Assembly (NCBI GenBank): GCA_022496205.1
Contig: WTXD01000077.1
Span: 1 to 64,000, forward strand
Direction: 5' to 3'
Source of the DNA: Gloeopeniophorella convolvens
Taxonomy: Eukaryota > Basidiomycota > Agaricomycetes > Russulales
Length of the DNA: 64,000 nt
Of this stretch, positions 9,627 to 20,154 are shown piece by piece (positions within the stretch are counted from its first letter, which is position 1; each line of letters begins with the position of its first letter). Made by a program: the position numbers and the translations under genes. The notes below the pieces were generated by a model. It saw only the letters and a list, made by a program, of their open reading frames with translations, searched no databases and was not told the origin of the DNA.

Positions 9627-11492
9627 ATGCGCCTCCGCTCTCACGGAAGCTCCTCCGAGACAGCCCGCAATGCCTCTTCTCCTACACCAGTCCCTTTACC
9701 TCCTTCTCGCCGAGCTGCCAAAAAGTCCAAAACCGCTGCTGCGGAGATCAACGACGACAATGCAACAGTTGCCTGCACAATCGCCGAGTCGGGGCAACCA
9801 GCAACCGCAGCCACCATACCTGGCTCGCCCGAACTCGAGTCGGCTCGAACTCCCGTCGACAGTCTCTCCTCGGAGATTCTTCGTCACATTCTCCGGATAC
9901 ACGCATCAGTCAAACAACCCGGGCGTGATGGTTGGGGACGCGACCAAATCGTTCACCTGGGGTGGATCAAGTTCTCTCACGTCTGCCGCAGGTGGAGGCA
10001 AGCAGCCCTAGACTGCCCTTCTTTATGGGCAGACATCGATTTCACCCTTGGGGCCAAATGGGCTGAGGCCATGCTTTCGCGGAGCGAGCCATCTCTCCTC
10101 CGCCTGAAGATGAATCACGCACCGCTGTCGATTTCCTTTGAAGACTTTCTCGTAACGCATATTTCGCGCACGGAGGCTTTGCATACACCTGCTACGCGAC
10201 CGAACAAGACAGGTACGCGTCCTCTCAAGTTTACTCTAGGTTTGCACTAAGAATAGCTATTCCGGTCAGGTCCTCATAGTCAATGGATGTCCCTTCCAGC
10301 CCCGCATTTGAAGAGCTTGGTCTTTGAGCCGACGCTCTACGCCAAGCATCGGCTCTCTGTTTCCAAGCATTTGCCGGACCATCCGTTCGCAGATAACGCA
10401 CCAAATCTGCGCAGCATCACCGTCTGCGGCTACAACAACTTCTTCTGGGGCTCCAGTGTACTCCGCAACGTCTCAACCGTGATTATCGGAAGGTTCGATG
10501 ATCGTCAAATCCACAAGACTGAAGGGTACGAACGTCCTTCATATGACCGGCTTTTGTCGGCCCTGGAAAGCATGCCCCAGCTCGAGACTCTACACCTGAA
10601 CTTCTGCCTACCATGTGGGCCGTCTTATGGGGCAACACGCAGACTTGGGATGCCATCCCTGAAGACCCTCGTATTACAAGACGCAACAACAGAATGCCTG
10701 GCCTTCTTCAGGAGTCTGCGTGTGCTCAATGCACGTGTCACCTTGCTGCTGTCCGAACCACGCGAGGATCGCCAACTGCCGAAAGATATCGGGTCACGCA
10801 CCGAGTCGGCGATACATGATCACATCCCCACTCCCCTGCTCTTTACAATCGATGTCATACAGCTGGTAGCCCGGAGCTCAAATTGGATCTACCCGTCTAC
10901 CTCGTTGCTCGCAGGTACCGATCCACGCCACTTTCCCGGCGCGCCGGACATGTCGAAATCACGCACCATCTTTTCCGAGAACACGACCGCACTGCCCCTC
11001 CATCTCTCTATGCCCAACTTCGCCAATAAAGACACTATGGCACGCACGCTTCTCTCCATGCTCCTCTTCGTTCAGATACGCGTTTTGTCGATCGACCTCC
11101 TCGTCAGATGGGACTTTAAGACCTGGCACCACGTCGTAGAACTATTTCCGCACGTCGAGGAGCTCTGGTTTTCCGAACTCATCGCCGTCTCGTTCTTGGA
11201 AGACTGCGAAGCATCGGACGTTCGTTCCTGGTCTCGCCTACAAACCATACGGCTTGGCCCATTCACCGAGTATTTTGGCGCGACGCGAGGTGCTAGGCGC
11301 AGCCTCAATAAGACGTTGAAGAGGTGGCACAGGAGACGTAGGGAGCTTGGGATGGAGCATCTAACAATCTCCTTCTATGGGATGGACGATGACGATGACG
11401 AGTCTGAATCTGACTTCTCTGACTCCGGTGATTCTGGTGATTCTGGTGACTCCCTCGACGACGGTGACTTGTACATGGGCTTCGCAGTTTGA
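9627..11492 (+). CDS. F-box-like protein (paralogue 1)
   Basis: Two exons, 9627-10212 and 10270-11492, joined in phase to 602 residues. The N terminus is Ser/Ala/Lys-rich and disordered. At about residues 75-135 comes the basidiomycete F-box-like module: VDSLSSEILRHILRI, then GWIKFSHVCRRWRQAALDCP and SLWADIDF. The rest resembles the LRR-like region usual in these proteins, with LRSITVCGYNNFFWGSS and MPQLETLHLNFCLP. The tail is acidic (DDDDD and three GDS repeats). Such proteins are thought to act as substrate adaptors of SCF ubiquitin ligases through Skp1; the substrate here is unknown. Paralogue 2 follows 770 bp downstream in the same orientation with the intron at the same place. The start ATG was chosen because an in-frame upstream TTG is not a plausible fungal start. 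Confidence 0.85.
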
Positions 11493-12260
11493 AGAGCAAT
11501 CGTACACTCCTCCCTTCAGTATCCTGGCGGACCCTGTTCACGAAGTTACATCGGTACCCCGACTTGCTCTTTTTTACCACTATGATATCAGCGCGAGTAT
11601 TTCCTAAAGTCGAACTAGCTTCCATACACCCTGAATGCATACCAGACCTAAAGTCATCCTTGTAGAAATTCGCGGTGAGCGGCAGCCTGGGGTTTCAAAT
11701 TCCAATATGGCATGGTGCCGCCGCGCGGCAGTTGGCCAGCCTGTCAAGTCGGGGACCGCCCATGCACCATGCCTCGATATAGAAGGTGCCTCCGGAGAGC
11801 GCCGGATCTAGCGGCATTAACGATCGCCTCCTTGAGTCCGTGAACTGTTCCAGCGCAGCGACTCACTCGAACATCAGTAATCAACAAACAAGGATGCCAC
11901 CTCGATACACTAGCTGTTCAATTTCGTGGAAGATTAAGTTACGCGGGTCAATAGCCACCCTGGCCGCGACCCCCTACACTAATGGTACATTGAAGCATTG
12001 GGTGCGTCGCCCATGACAACGCCAGTTCTTGGTGTCCTCAATTACTTAGCCTCTTTTATGAAATGAAAATCCGCAAGCGGCACCGCGGCCTCACCGACCT
12101 CAAGGCCTCACCGTTGCTGTGGCCGCTCCGTCCCGTTTTCGGGCAACTCAACGCCAGACATTCGGTCTAGCCGAGCGGGTTTCACGCACAGATCCACGTG
12201 TCCACCCTCATATATGGACCTTCGCTCGTCGAGCCCTCCCTGTCCCACGTCACGTCCGGC
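11493..12260. other. Spacer between the two F-box-like genes
   Basis: No gene seen. Part of it (about 11780-11830, GGAGAGCGCCGGAT) resembles sequence upstream of paralogue 1, consistent with tandem duplication. The stretch before 12261 should hold the promoter of paralogue 2. Confidence 0.45.
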
Positions 12261-14120
12261 ATGCCGCCTCGTCGCTCCTCCCAGTCTTCCAAGAAGGCCA
12301 CCGCCCGGTCATCATCGACAACGGTGGAGCGCTCATCGACGACGCGCAAGCACAAGACCGCCCAAAACCTCGTTGATTCCCTTCCTCCAGAAGTTCTTCG
12401 TCGTATCCTCTTGTTCGAGAGTGAGATCGATCCACCTGGGAACTACGGTTGGGGCAACTCAAAATCCAAGGGGTACCGCCTCGGTTGGATCAGGTTTAGC
12501 CATGTCTGCCGCAAGTGGAGGCAGGCGGCTCTTGATTACCCCACCATCTGGGCGGACATCCATTTTTCGATTGGGGCACACTGGGTCGAGGAGATGCTTT
12601 CGCGGAGCAACCCTTCCGCTCTTCGGTTGGACATGGGTCTCGCACGGGGAACGGGCCTCGCACGGGGGATGCTTCCCGTCGACAAGTTCCTTGCGAAGCA
12701 CCTTCCGCGTACCGAGTTTCTGCGTACCGCTCCAACCATGTCCAAGGACGGCGGTGCGTGTGTACACGAGTTGGTGCTCCGCCTTACTTACGCAAATTTC
12801 TTATCAGGAGGTTATAGCAAATGGTTGTCCACACCGGCCCCGTGTCTCAAGGAGTTGACTTTCGTATCATTCCTCTATGGCTCGCCGAAAGTCCGAGTTT
12901 CGAATCGCCTACCGGATCACCCGTTTGGTGATCAAGCGCCAAACTTACGAAGCATTACCATCATTGATTGCAAGAACTTCTTCTGGGGATCATCGCTCCT
13001 TCAGAACCTTTCTACTCTGATCCTTGGAGAGTTCGACCCCCCTTACATTGCTTCTGACGAAGAATACGAAGAATACGAGGACGAGGATGAGGACAAGGAC
13101 AAGGACAAGGATGAACATTCTATGCGACCCTCATACGATCAGCTGCTATCCGTCTTGGAAAGCATGGCTCACCTCGAAACGCTCCATCTTAACTTCTGCC
13201 TTCCACGCAAGCTGCCGCGCGAGGCTGCGCGTACGATCAAAATTCCAACACTCAAGACGCTCGTATTACAAGATGCCGCCACGGAATGCTTGGATGTCTT
13301 TGGTAGCTTGCGCGTTCCCAACGCGCGTCTCACTATCTTGTTATCGGACTCTTGGGGTGGTCCTTCCATGGAATCACGGATTGTATCGCAACTAGAGAAG
13401 CACTTCGCCAAGGCGCACACTCCGGTGTGGAAAATCGATACCCTCGAAGTAGTACTGGATACCGTGCGGTACCGATTCCCATCTACCCTCCTGCTCGCAG
13501 GTGCCCGCGATCTAGGACCGAACCCTGACTACCCTACCCCGCTCTCCTATCACAGGGATTCGCTCACGCTGCCCCTGTACCTTTCTGTCCCCAACTTCGC
13601 CGGGAACGCTTTCACCGCATTCACCCTCCTAACTGCGGGGCTCTGGCCCGCATCGTCACGGCGCGCTATGCGTGTCCTCTCAATCGACCTTCCGAACATA
13701 GAGTGGGATATCTCAATCTGGCGCGAAGTCGCATTCAGCCTGCCGGACGTGCGGGAGTTGTACCTCTCCGAGGACCTCGCTGTGTCGTTCCTGGAAGAGT
13801 GCACGCCCCATGCGCTCCGTTCCTGGCACAAGCTTGAGTCGGTGCGGCTCAGCCCTATGCACTACTACTCCCAGAGGCCGGGCTCTGAGCGCCACTTCAA
13901 GAATGTGCTACTGGACTGGCTCAAGTCTTATCGCGATGTCTCCCTACAACCGCCAGCGGTCTTCATCTCGGAGATAGGCAACTTCGACTTTGGCAGTGAT
14001 TCAGACGATTATATTGGCAGCGACTCCGTGGGCGAGCATAACTCCGACGACTCGGGACCTAAAGCCAGGAGTTGGATTGACGAGGTGGCCAAGTATGGGG
14101 ATGTTGACATTCGCTGGTAG
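12261..14120 (+). CDS. F-box-like protein (paralogue 2)
   Basis: The frame is open from 12261 to 14120 (619 residues unspliced). By comparison with paralogue 1 there is very probably a 54-nt intron at 12754-12807 (GTGCGT..ATCAG); it is a multiple of three and has no stop, so both forms are translatable. Spliced, the protein is 601 residues against 602 in paralogue 1. F-box-like module: VDSLPPEVLRRILLF, GWIRFSHVCRKWRQAALDYP, TIWADIHF. LRR-like region: LRSITIIDCKNFFWGSS and MAHLETLHLNFCLP. A highly charged insert (YEEYEDEDEDKDKDKDE, about 13060-13115) is absent from paralogue 1. Probable SCF adaptor; target unknown. Confidence 0.87.
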   Translation: MPPRRSSQSSKKATARSSSTTVERSSTTRKHKTAQNLVDSLPPEVLRRILLFESEIDPPGNYGWGNSKSKGYRLGWIRFSHVCRKWRQAALDYPTIWADIHFSIGAHWVEEMLSRSNPSALRLDMGLARGTGLARGMLPVDKFLAKHLPRTEFLRTAPTMSKDGGACVHELVLRLTYANFLSGGYSKWLSTPAPCLKELTFVSFLYGSPKVRVSNRLPDHPFGDQAPNLRSITIIDCKNFFWGSSLLQNLSTLILGEFDPPYIASDEEYEEYEDEDEDKDKDKDEHSMRPSYDQLLSVLESMAHLETLHLNFCLPRKLPREAARTIKIPTLKTLVLQDAATECLDVFGSLRVPNARLTILLSDSWGGPSMESRIVSQLEKHFAKAHTPVWKIDTLEVVLDTVRYRFPSTLLLAGARDLGPNPDYPTPLSYHRDSLTLPLYLSVPNFAGNAFTAFTLLTAGLWPASSRRAMRVLSIDLPNIEWDISIWREVAFSLPDVRELYLSEDLAVSFLEECTPHALRSWHKLESVRLSPMHYYSQRPGSERHFKNVLLDWLKSYRDVSLQPPAVFISEIGNFDFGSDSDDYIGSDSVGEHNSDDSGPKARSWIDEVAKYGDVDIRW

Positions 14121-15561
14121 AGAGCTCAGACCTCGGCTGGCTTTAATGTAAATACTTTCTCAGTTCTTTACCTGGCCAATGGAGGCCGCTACACGCCGGT
14201 TAGATCGTCCAGACCAACTTGTGACTGGCTCTGAGGGCTCACGGGTTCCGCGCACCGCATCCAGCACTGTCTCTGCGTCACAGACCACGTATACCGATTA
14301 TTGCCAGAGATGCCCAGAGCCCTAGCCTGAACATCCGGAGTGCACAAAGCTCCTGAGAGTCTGCATCTGCTACAGCTGATCTCGACCACCTCAGGCCTTC
14401 GCCGTAATTGGCGCGCCGTAGTGTATGCTACTATCGATTGCGGGGTGCAAGGCAACGCCGCAATCAAATCATTCGCATGGACCGAGAAACACGGTTACAT
14501 GTGGGGACGCCGCGGTCTGTCTCGCAGGGGTGCATCCGAGCCTCGCAAGGACGGCACGATATGTAGAACATATCACGCGCCAGATGAGACAGTCATCCTT
14601 AAGCGCGGTCCGGAAAGTCATCGGGTATCTGCCAGCAACTTCTGAGAACCGATCTACATAATATCGCTCTGGAGTCGGTCGGAAAATCAGAAGAGATATA
14701 GTGAGGTCGACCGCCTGGGACTTTTGGCAGGATGAAGCATGAAATAACGAGACGACACGGTGGAAGTCCGAAGCGCGGAGTACGATATGTGACGCGTGAC
14801 GACAGGCGGCGCGTGAACTCAAAAGTTGACATGTCCCAGGCCTCAACTCGACTCGGACCGTTGTTTCAAGGGCCCATTCTTATGTACCCGGCCGGTCTCC
14901 CACATCGTTGCGTGATGCAAATGTTCTTGAGGCAGTGCTCACCTATGCCCACTGACTGCCTCGCGGCACAATTTGGGGCTCCCGGAAGACGTCGTTGCGG
15001 GGCCGGTGTGATACCCTTGAGTTACTATGGACGAGGTCCTTTCTATTTGCCTTAACTTGGGCGATCCTCAGCGGTCAGTGTTACTTACGATGGACGAAGT
15101 TCGGACGATTGGCTGAACAAAGTAAAGCGAATATGATAACGTGCGCCGCGCGTCCTGAACTTTCTGTTCTCTAATCGCCTTCCATCGATGTCGATAAACA
15201 TCTTCTCGATTCCGCCTGCGCGCATCTGTCCAGCTTTCAAGCGTCGTGAGCTGCGTCCACGCAAGCCATCGCGAGTAAAAAAAAACGGGCATATCGTCGC
15301 CAGTTGTGTTCCAGTGGCAAGCATCCGAGTAGAGAGGATCGCTTTATGAAGTGGAGGAACATGGTGCGCATCCACAACTTCATCCGTTCTCAGCTAATCA
15401 AAGGCTGCTCTGGCAATATATAACAGCGAGACAGACGCGGCTCGAAATAGAAAGACCATGTATAAGTAGACAAAGCAATCGTCCTTGGCTCGATGTCGCG
15501 GTACATGCACCGAACTCTATCGAGCCCGCGAAACAAACAAACGGGCAACCGAAGCGCTATA
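14121..15561. other. Intergenic with relic copy B
   Basis: No intact gene seen. About 14885-15372 is the second, inverted copy of the sequence at 8575-9045. Around 15413-15424 there is a TATA-like run (AATATATAACAG). Confidence 0.45.
14885..15372 (-). repeat. Copy B of the diverged inverted repeat flanking the F-box pair
   Basis: The reverse complement starts with CACCATGTTCCTCC (as copy A does) and continues with TACTCGCGATGGCTTGCGTG, then the block translating to RDGLRG...GQMRAGG.. ID..RLE. Later blocks match near GAGGCAGTCAGTGG and GATGTGGGAGACC. Order is conserved with copy A, orientation is opposite, and both contain stops in all frames. Confidence 0.6.
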
Positions 15562-17051
15562 TCAACGAGACTCGACGAGTCGTCCCAGCGTCTCAAGACG
15601 ACAATCGCGCTCCGCGCAATCCCCACGACTCGTATCCAGCCTTCCCTCCCGGCTGCATGCAGCTGCGCCTCTTCTTCTCTCTCGTAAAACTTCCAAGTCG
15701 GCGGTACCAGCACAGGGCTCACCGCCAATCTCCGCTAGGCCGAAGGCCCTCGCTGAGACTGGTGGCAAACTCCCTGTGTAGTCAGATTCGTGAGCACTTA
15801 CGCTCCGCGACTGGCCGGCTTGGATTTGCTGTTTTGTCGATGCTGGGGTCTCGCCGGCGGTGTGGCTGGAGTCTCCAGGTTCACTCTGGGCTGGGTCTTC
15901 TCCCCTTGTGACCTGGCATCCCTGGCCTCGCCGGTGTCCCGCCGCCTTGCCTTGCCTACGCGCGGCCGTGTTCTTCACCCACCCACCCTCTGCACTACCT
16001 GACCCTTCCTCTCCAGGAGTATCTTCCGAGACTCTTGCTAGGAGGTGTGGAGGTCAGCAAAGCTGGGAAAGTCGGCGTCGAGCAACTCACGGGTTAAGGA
16101 CTCAGGTAGCGGCACCGTGGGGGGATGAGTTGGGGATGTAGGACATTGTGGATGATGCCGAGTGGACGGAGAGGATGCATTCACAACCTGCACCCCCTGC
16201 AGGGCTGCGTCGCATCCAATTTCAGCTGATCGAGGGCCTTCATTAAGGCCTGAGGCCTGGAATGGCGAAGTTTTTGAGATCCAAGGGCGCGACGTCGGGT
16301 GGCACGACGAGGCTATTGAGGATGGAAGAGAGGAGTACTATTGGCTTGGTAAATTTGGGGCATGTGAACCTAACACAGGTAAGACTTTGCTCACCTACGC
16401 CTTGTCAACTTGGTAATCTTTTCGTTCAGTTTCGCGACTTCTCCTTTCAGCTCTGCGCAAAAAGTACTAAACCCTGCTGAAGCGAGTCGCAAGTGAGACC
16501 AAGACTGATCAAGGTGTGGTTATGCGAGCTCACCACATGACTGGGCGTGCGTGAACGCCTTCGGAACCCCTTCCATTTCTCTCCCGTGCGAGTCACCTCC
16601 GATTGGTGAACACGGTGCCGAGAGGGCCGTACAAGCCGACCCGGCCATCCGCGTCGCCCAAGATGGGAGCGAACCCGGCAAAGCCAAAGTCATCGCGGTT
16701 CTTGTTAGGAACTGGAGCTGGGCTGAGACCGGATGGGGCCCCAGCGTCGCTTATTGATCGGGGGTGGCACGCCTCCTTGAGAGAGAGCGAAAGATCCGTT
16801 GGAGAGGTCGTGGGTAGCAGCATAGAGGGGATTAGGAGTGGAGGACATGAGCGGATGGCGGGCATCCGTGACTCGCGGTGAGGACCACCGGGAGTACTTG
16901 AGGGAGGACGAGGGAAAGAGAGAGCGGATAGGTCAGAGCTTTTATGCAGTCCCGGACCACCGACTAACAGATACACAACCATACTCTTCCGAGTGGCGGT
17001 GACGAGGCGTCTCCCTTGTTCAATGCGTGCATACGCGCTGCGGGCTCTCAA
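15562..17051 (-). CDS. Possible hypothetical gene, minus strand
   Basis: Several long open segments on the minus strand can be chained across splice-like sites. They include a Ser/Pro-rich part (about 16600-17051, with PSGLSPAPVPNKNRDDFGF), a short heptad-like piece ELKGEVAKLNEKITKLTRR (about 16400-16455), a Ser/Pro/His-rich stretch (about 16100-16340) and a polar C-terminal segment ending at 15562. I could not find a combination whose phases all close, so the boundaries are not reliable. No family is recognised. The coiled-coil-like peptide is the best sign that part of it is coding. Confidence 0.3.
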
Positions 17052-18043
17052 ACACCAGTCAGAAACGACGAGTGTTTGGAGCGGGTCCCCGTACGCGTCC
17101 TTTCCCGGTTATTGTCTTCCTAGACTGTCTTCCTTAACTCCACTGTAGCGTTGACAAAGGTAGCGCCACAGTCGTTGAAGGGGATTTACATCAGGGTCCT
17201 CTCAGGGTCCTCGATCTCTGCTTCTGCGGAACAAAAGGGCCCAAGGGAATGGTGAACGCCCATGTTCATTGCTTTGTGGACCGCACTCGTGCAGCGCGCA
17301 TTAGCATGTGCACACAGATCTGCGACTGGCATGCCACCGAGACTCCGGTGGCGCATACACGATAAGCCTAGCCAAGTTCAAAGGAGCAAGTCCCGATGCA
17401 GGTGATGGTGGCACTCGACGCGCGCGCGTCAGCAGAGAGGAGGATTTAAAAAGGGCGTACGTCACGACAAAGCAAACGTGTATCCCCGGGAAAATACCCA
17501 GTGGCACGGTGAAATCCGCCTCATGTTCACAGCGCGTGGATCACGATGAAAGGTGCACAAGCATCATCGCGGCGGGTGGCGTTCAGCTTTGTTCCACGGC
17601 GCGATGAGCCATAGCGACGAACCACCGAGAGCGCCGAAGACGAGTGAACGAAACCCGCATCTCGATAAAAGCCCTGGGCAGGGATCATGATAGGCAGGGT
17701 CTGTGCCCAGACTCGAGCAGCGATCGTCGAATTCAGTACCAGTTTGAACAGAGGCCGTGCCTGCAAATGTCCCAAAGCGGACTTGCTATAAGATAAAGCA
17801 CGGGCACCCCGTGTGCCTGGTGCCAGGACTGTTTGTGTGCTTTAGGAGGATCGTGCGAAAAGTGTGTTACCTGGTCCCGTCGATTGTGCTGAGAATGATG
17901 GTGTTGGGACCAAGTTCGCGCAACACTCAGAGAAGAGTCGAAGGCTCTCAGAAGAGCCCATGACCATTCCGAGGACGATGTTGTCAGCACGCACACTGCC
18001 GTTCCATCGACACGAGAGCCATGGAGTATTAACAGTGTCCAAC
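17052..18043. other. Intergenic, no gene recognised
   Basis: Only short ORFs without motifs on both strands. The last bases lead into the tRNA gene at 18044. Confidence 0.5.
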
Positions 18044-18140
18044 GGCGCTATAGTGTAGTGGCTATCACAACGGATTCTGATTGTTCGGGCTGTCCTGAAT
18101 GACATCTTCCGTTAACCCAGGTTCGAACCCTGGTAGCGCC
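18044..18140 (+). tRNA. tRNA-Gln (anticodon CTG) with 26-nt intron
   Basis: The acceptor strands GGCGCTA and TAGCGCC pair perfectly. The D arm (TAGTGTAGTGGCTATCAC) matches fungal tRNA-Gln. Anticodon stem ACGGA/TCCGT encloses the loop TTCTGAT with anticodon CTG at 18077-18079. An intron of 26 nt (18081-18106) follows the base 3' of the anticodon, the canonical position. The T arm is CCAGG TTCGAAC CCTGG. No CCA is encoded, as usual in eukaryotes. The A box and B box (GGTTCGAAC) are present. Confidence 0.95.
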
Positions 18141-18146
18141 TTTTTT
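18141..18146 (+). terminator. RNA polymerase III terminator
   Basis: A run of six T residues immediately after the tRNA, the standard Pol III stop. Confidence 0.85.
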
Positions 18147-18360
18147 GCATCTCTCCCCCGAGCTTGTTGCGCCATCGCGACATCACGAACTGATACCACG
18201 CCAAAGTATCCGTTGATGCAACGGGCTTCTTTATTCATTACAAGCTTTGATTGATTCACAGAGCTAGCCGTGTTATGGGGGAAGCAAAGCTATGTCGAAC
18301 CTCCACAGTTTATCGTACAGATACACGATTGAACTTCAATTTGTGCGAATCGCCTCCAGT

Positions 18361-18939
18361 TCAAGGCAGCTGGCCACACTCCCGCAGATACTCGCGAGCA
18401 TGTTGCTTCGCCTCTTCGGACACACGTGGGTCTACAGTCACAACGCGGTCAGTAACCTCGTGGGAGGTCAAGGCCGTTGCTGGAATGACGCACTATGCAG
18501 GGCTGCCTTGTAGCCGGCAAGGACGTGGTTATTGTGTACCTCCTCGGGCGTGTCATCCGGCCGCTCAAAGGTGTAGCCAGCGGCTTCAAGTACCTCACGA
18601 GCGTGAGACTTGGCCTCGTCGGAGGTTGAGCTGTCTATGATGTATAGGTGAGGTAGGAACATCGGGGCGTGTCGTGGACGGGCGTACTGCTCAGGGTGGC
18701 CTTGTAACCACCCAAAACGTGGGAGTTGCTATCGACCTTGGGCTGGTGCTCGACGGCGCCCATGGTCTCGAGCCGGTTCTGTGCGTCGCGCTTGGCCGTG
18801 TCGCTCACGTTCGGGTTATGAATGGCAGCTTTGAGGCCGGCCGCAACACGAGTGGGGTCCTTGTTCTCTGCTCAACCATCCACCATAAGCACCACATAGC
18901 ATACACCAACAAAACGACGAACGCACCAGTGCTGGACAT
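18361..18939 (-). CDS. CON-6-type conidiation-related repeat protein
   Basis: Four exons (18939-18927, 18867-18688, 18634-18494, 18431-18361) give a 134-residue protein with clean phases. It carries three copies of the CON-6 repeat: NKDPTRVAAGLKAAIHNPNV followed by SDTAKRDAQNRLETMG; SNSHVLGGYKATLSNSSTS followed by DEAKSHAREVLEAAGY; and HNNHVLAGYKAALHNPRVS followed by EEAKQHAREYLREC. Family members are small hydrophilic proteins first known as conidiation-induced transcripts in Neurospora and found in many basidiomycetes; the molecular function is unknown. Introns 2 and 3 fall at the same point of repeats 2 and 3 in the same phase. Confidence 0.9.
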
Positions 18940-20154
18940 GATTCAGGGCTGAAAGATCAAGTATAGAGACGATTGACAGGCGTTCAGGAAAGGAGTTGGG
19001 ATGCAGGATTGGCACGCAGGGCGCAGGCTATTTATCCCCCTGTCGCGGAGCGAGCCGGCTGGTGTTTGTGGGCCTCGCCCCGCAAGTGTACACAAAGGAG
19101 ATCCACTTGGTCTCGCTCGGCAAGCCGAAAATGACGCTGCGCGCCATGGTGACGTCGTGGGACGCGACGCGACGCGACTTCCGCCACCCGTCTGGTAGCA
19201 CCGCAGCACGTGAGCGCTCCTCCCGCTCCTGAGTCGAGTCAAGTCGAGTCTCGAGTTCGTCGATAGAGTTGATTTGTGTACTTGTGTGTGCAAGCAAACG
19301 ATGGAGAAGAAGCCCCTGTGTTAGTATGTGGAGATAACGTTAAAAATTGGCGCTGGTCTCCCAGCTTATCACCCTCAGCCATCAATGCATCATAGGAGCG
19401 AGCGGCGGAGGCTACCAAAAGCCGCATCCAGAGCACCGGACAGCTGATTCCCTGGAAAGGCAGTGCTGGTGCTAGTACGGTGTAGGCAAGCGTCGAATGG
19501 AAGCCTTGTTCGCGTCAAGAAGAGGAGGCAGCAGTGCGGACCTTTCTACCCAGTACGCACGGCAACGAGGCTTCAGGAATCACTAGAGAGAGGATGTATC
19601 ACCGACGACGGCTACACTTCGATAACCGTCGCCGCAAGGTCAACGTGCGCTCGGCGCCGGGCCACTTGCGTTAATAAGTACCGCTTAGGGAAGGGTGCGC
19701 CCCAACCGGCAGCCGCGGGTCGGGGCTCTCATCGAGGTGATCGTAATAGCGGCGAAAAGAACCAGCGAGACGGACGCGATACGTGCTAGCAAGCGGCACG
19801 TTCTGGACTAAACGACGACGCGCACGGAGCATTTTTGCCGAAAGCAGGCCGAGGAACACCGAACCACGGCCGCGCCCTCTCTTTCGAGAGGCTGGTGGGA
19901 TGGTCAGGGGCGAGGTCAGGAGTCGCGGGAGGTCGCTTGATGCGCTGGACACGGGTCGACGTCGGAGGAGAGAGCGAGAGCGAGTCGAGTCCGAGGTCAG
20001 GGTGGGCAGCGACGGCGGCCACGTGCACTATAGTAGACGCCGTCAACTGACAGGGCGACCAGACACGTTGACCGCCGGCGACCCTTTGCCTATAACTTAT
20101 AAGTATCCCCCGCCTTTTCTTTTTGGCACCTTCTCGTCCCTCTTTTTCGCCGCC
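18940..20154. other. Intergenic, divergent promoters
   Basis: Lies between the minus-strand CON-6 gene and the plus-strand guanylyltransferase gene. No gene seen. About 19225-19265 holds short repeats of GTCGAGT. A TATA-like element lies close to 20154. Confidence 0.5.
20091..20103 (+). promoter_or_regulatory. TATA-like element of the guanylyltransferase gene
   Basis: TATAACTTATAAG lies about 55 bp upstream of the ATG at 20155 and is followed by a CT-rich leader. Position and sequence fit a core promoter; no experimental support. Confidence 0.4.
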
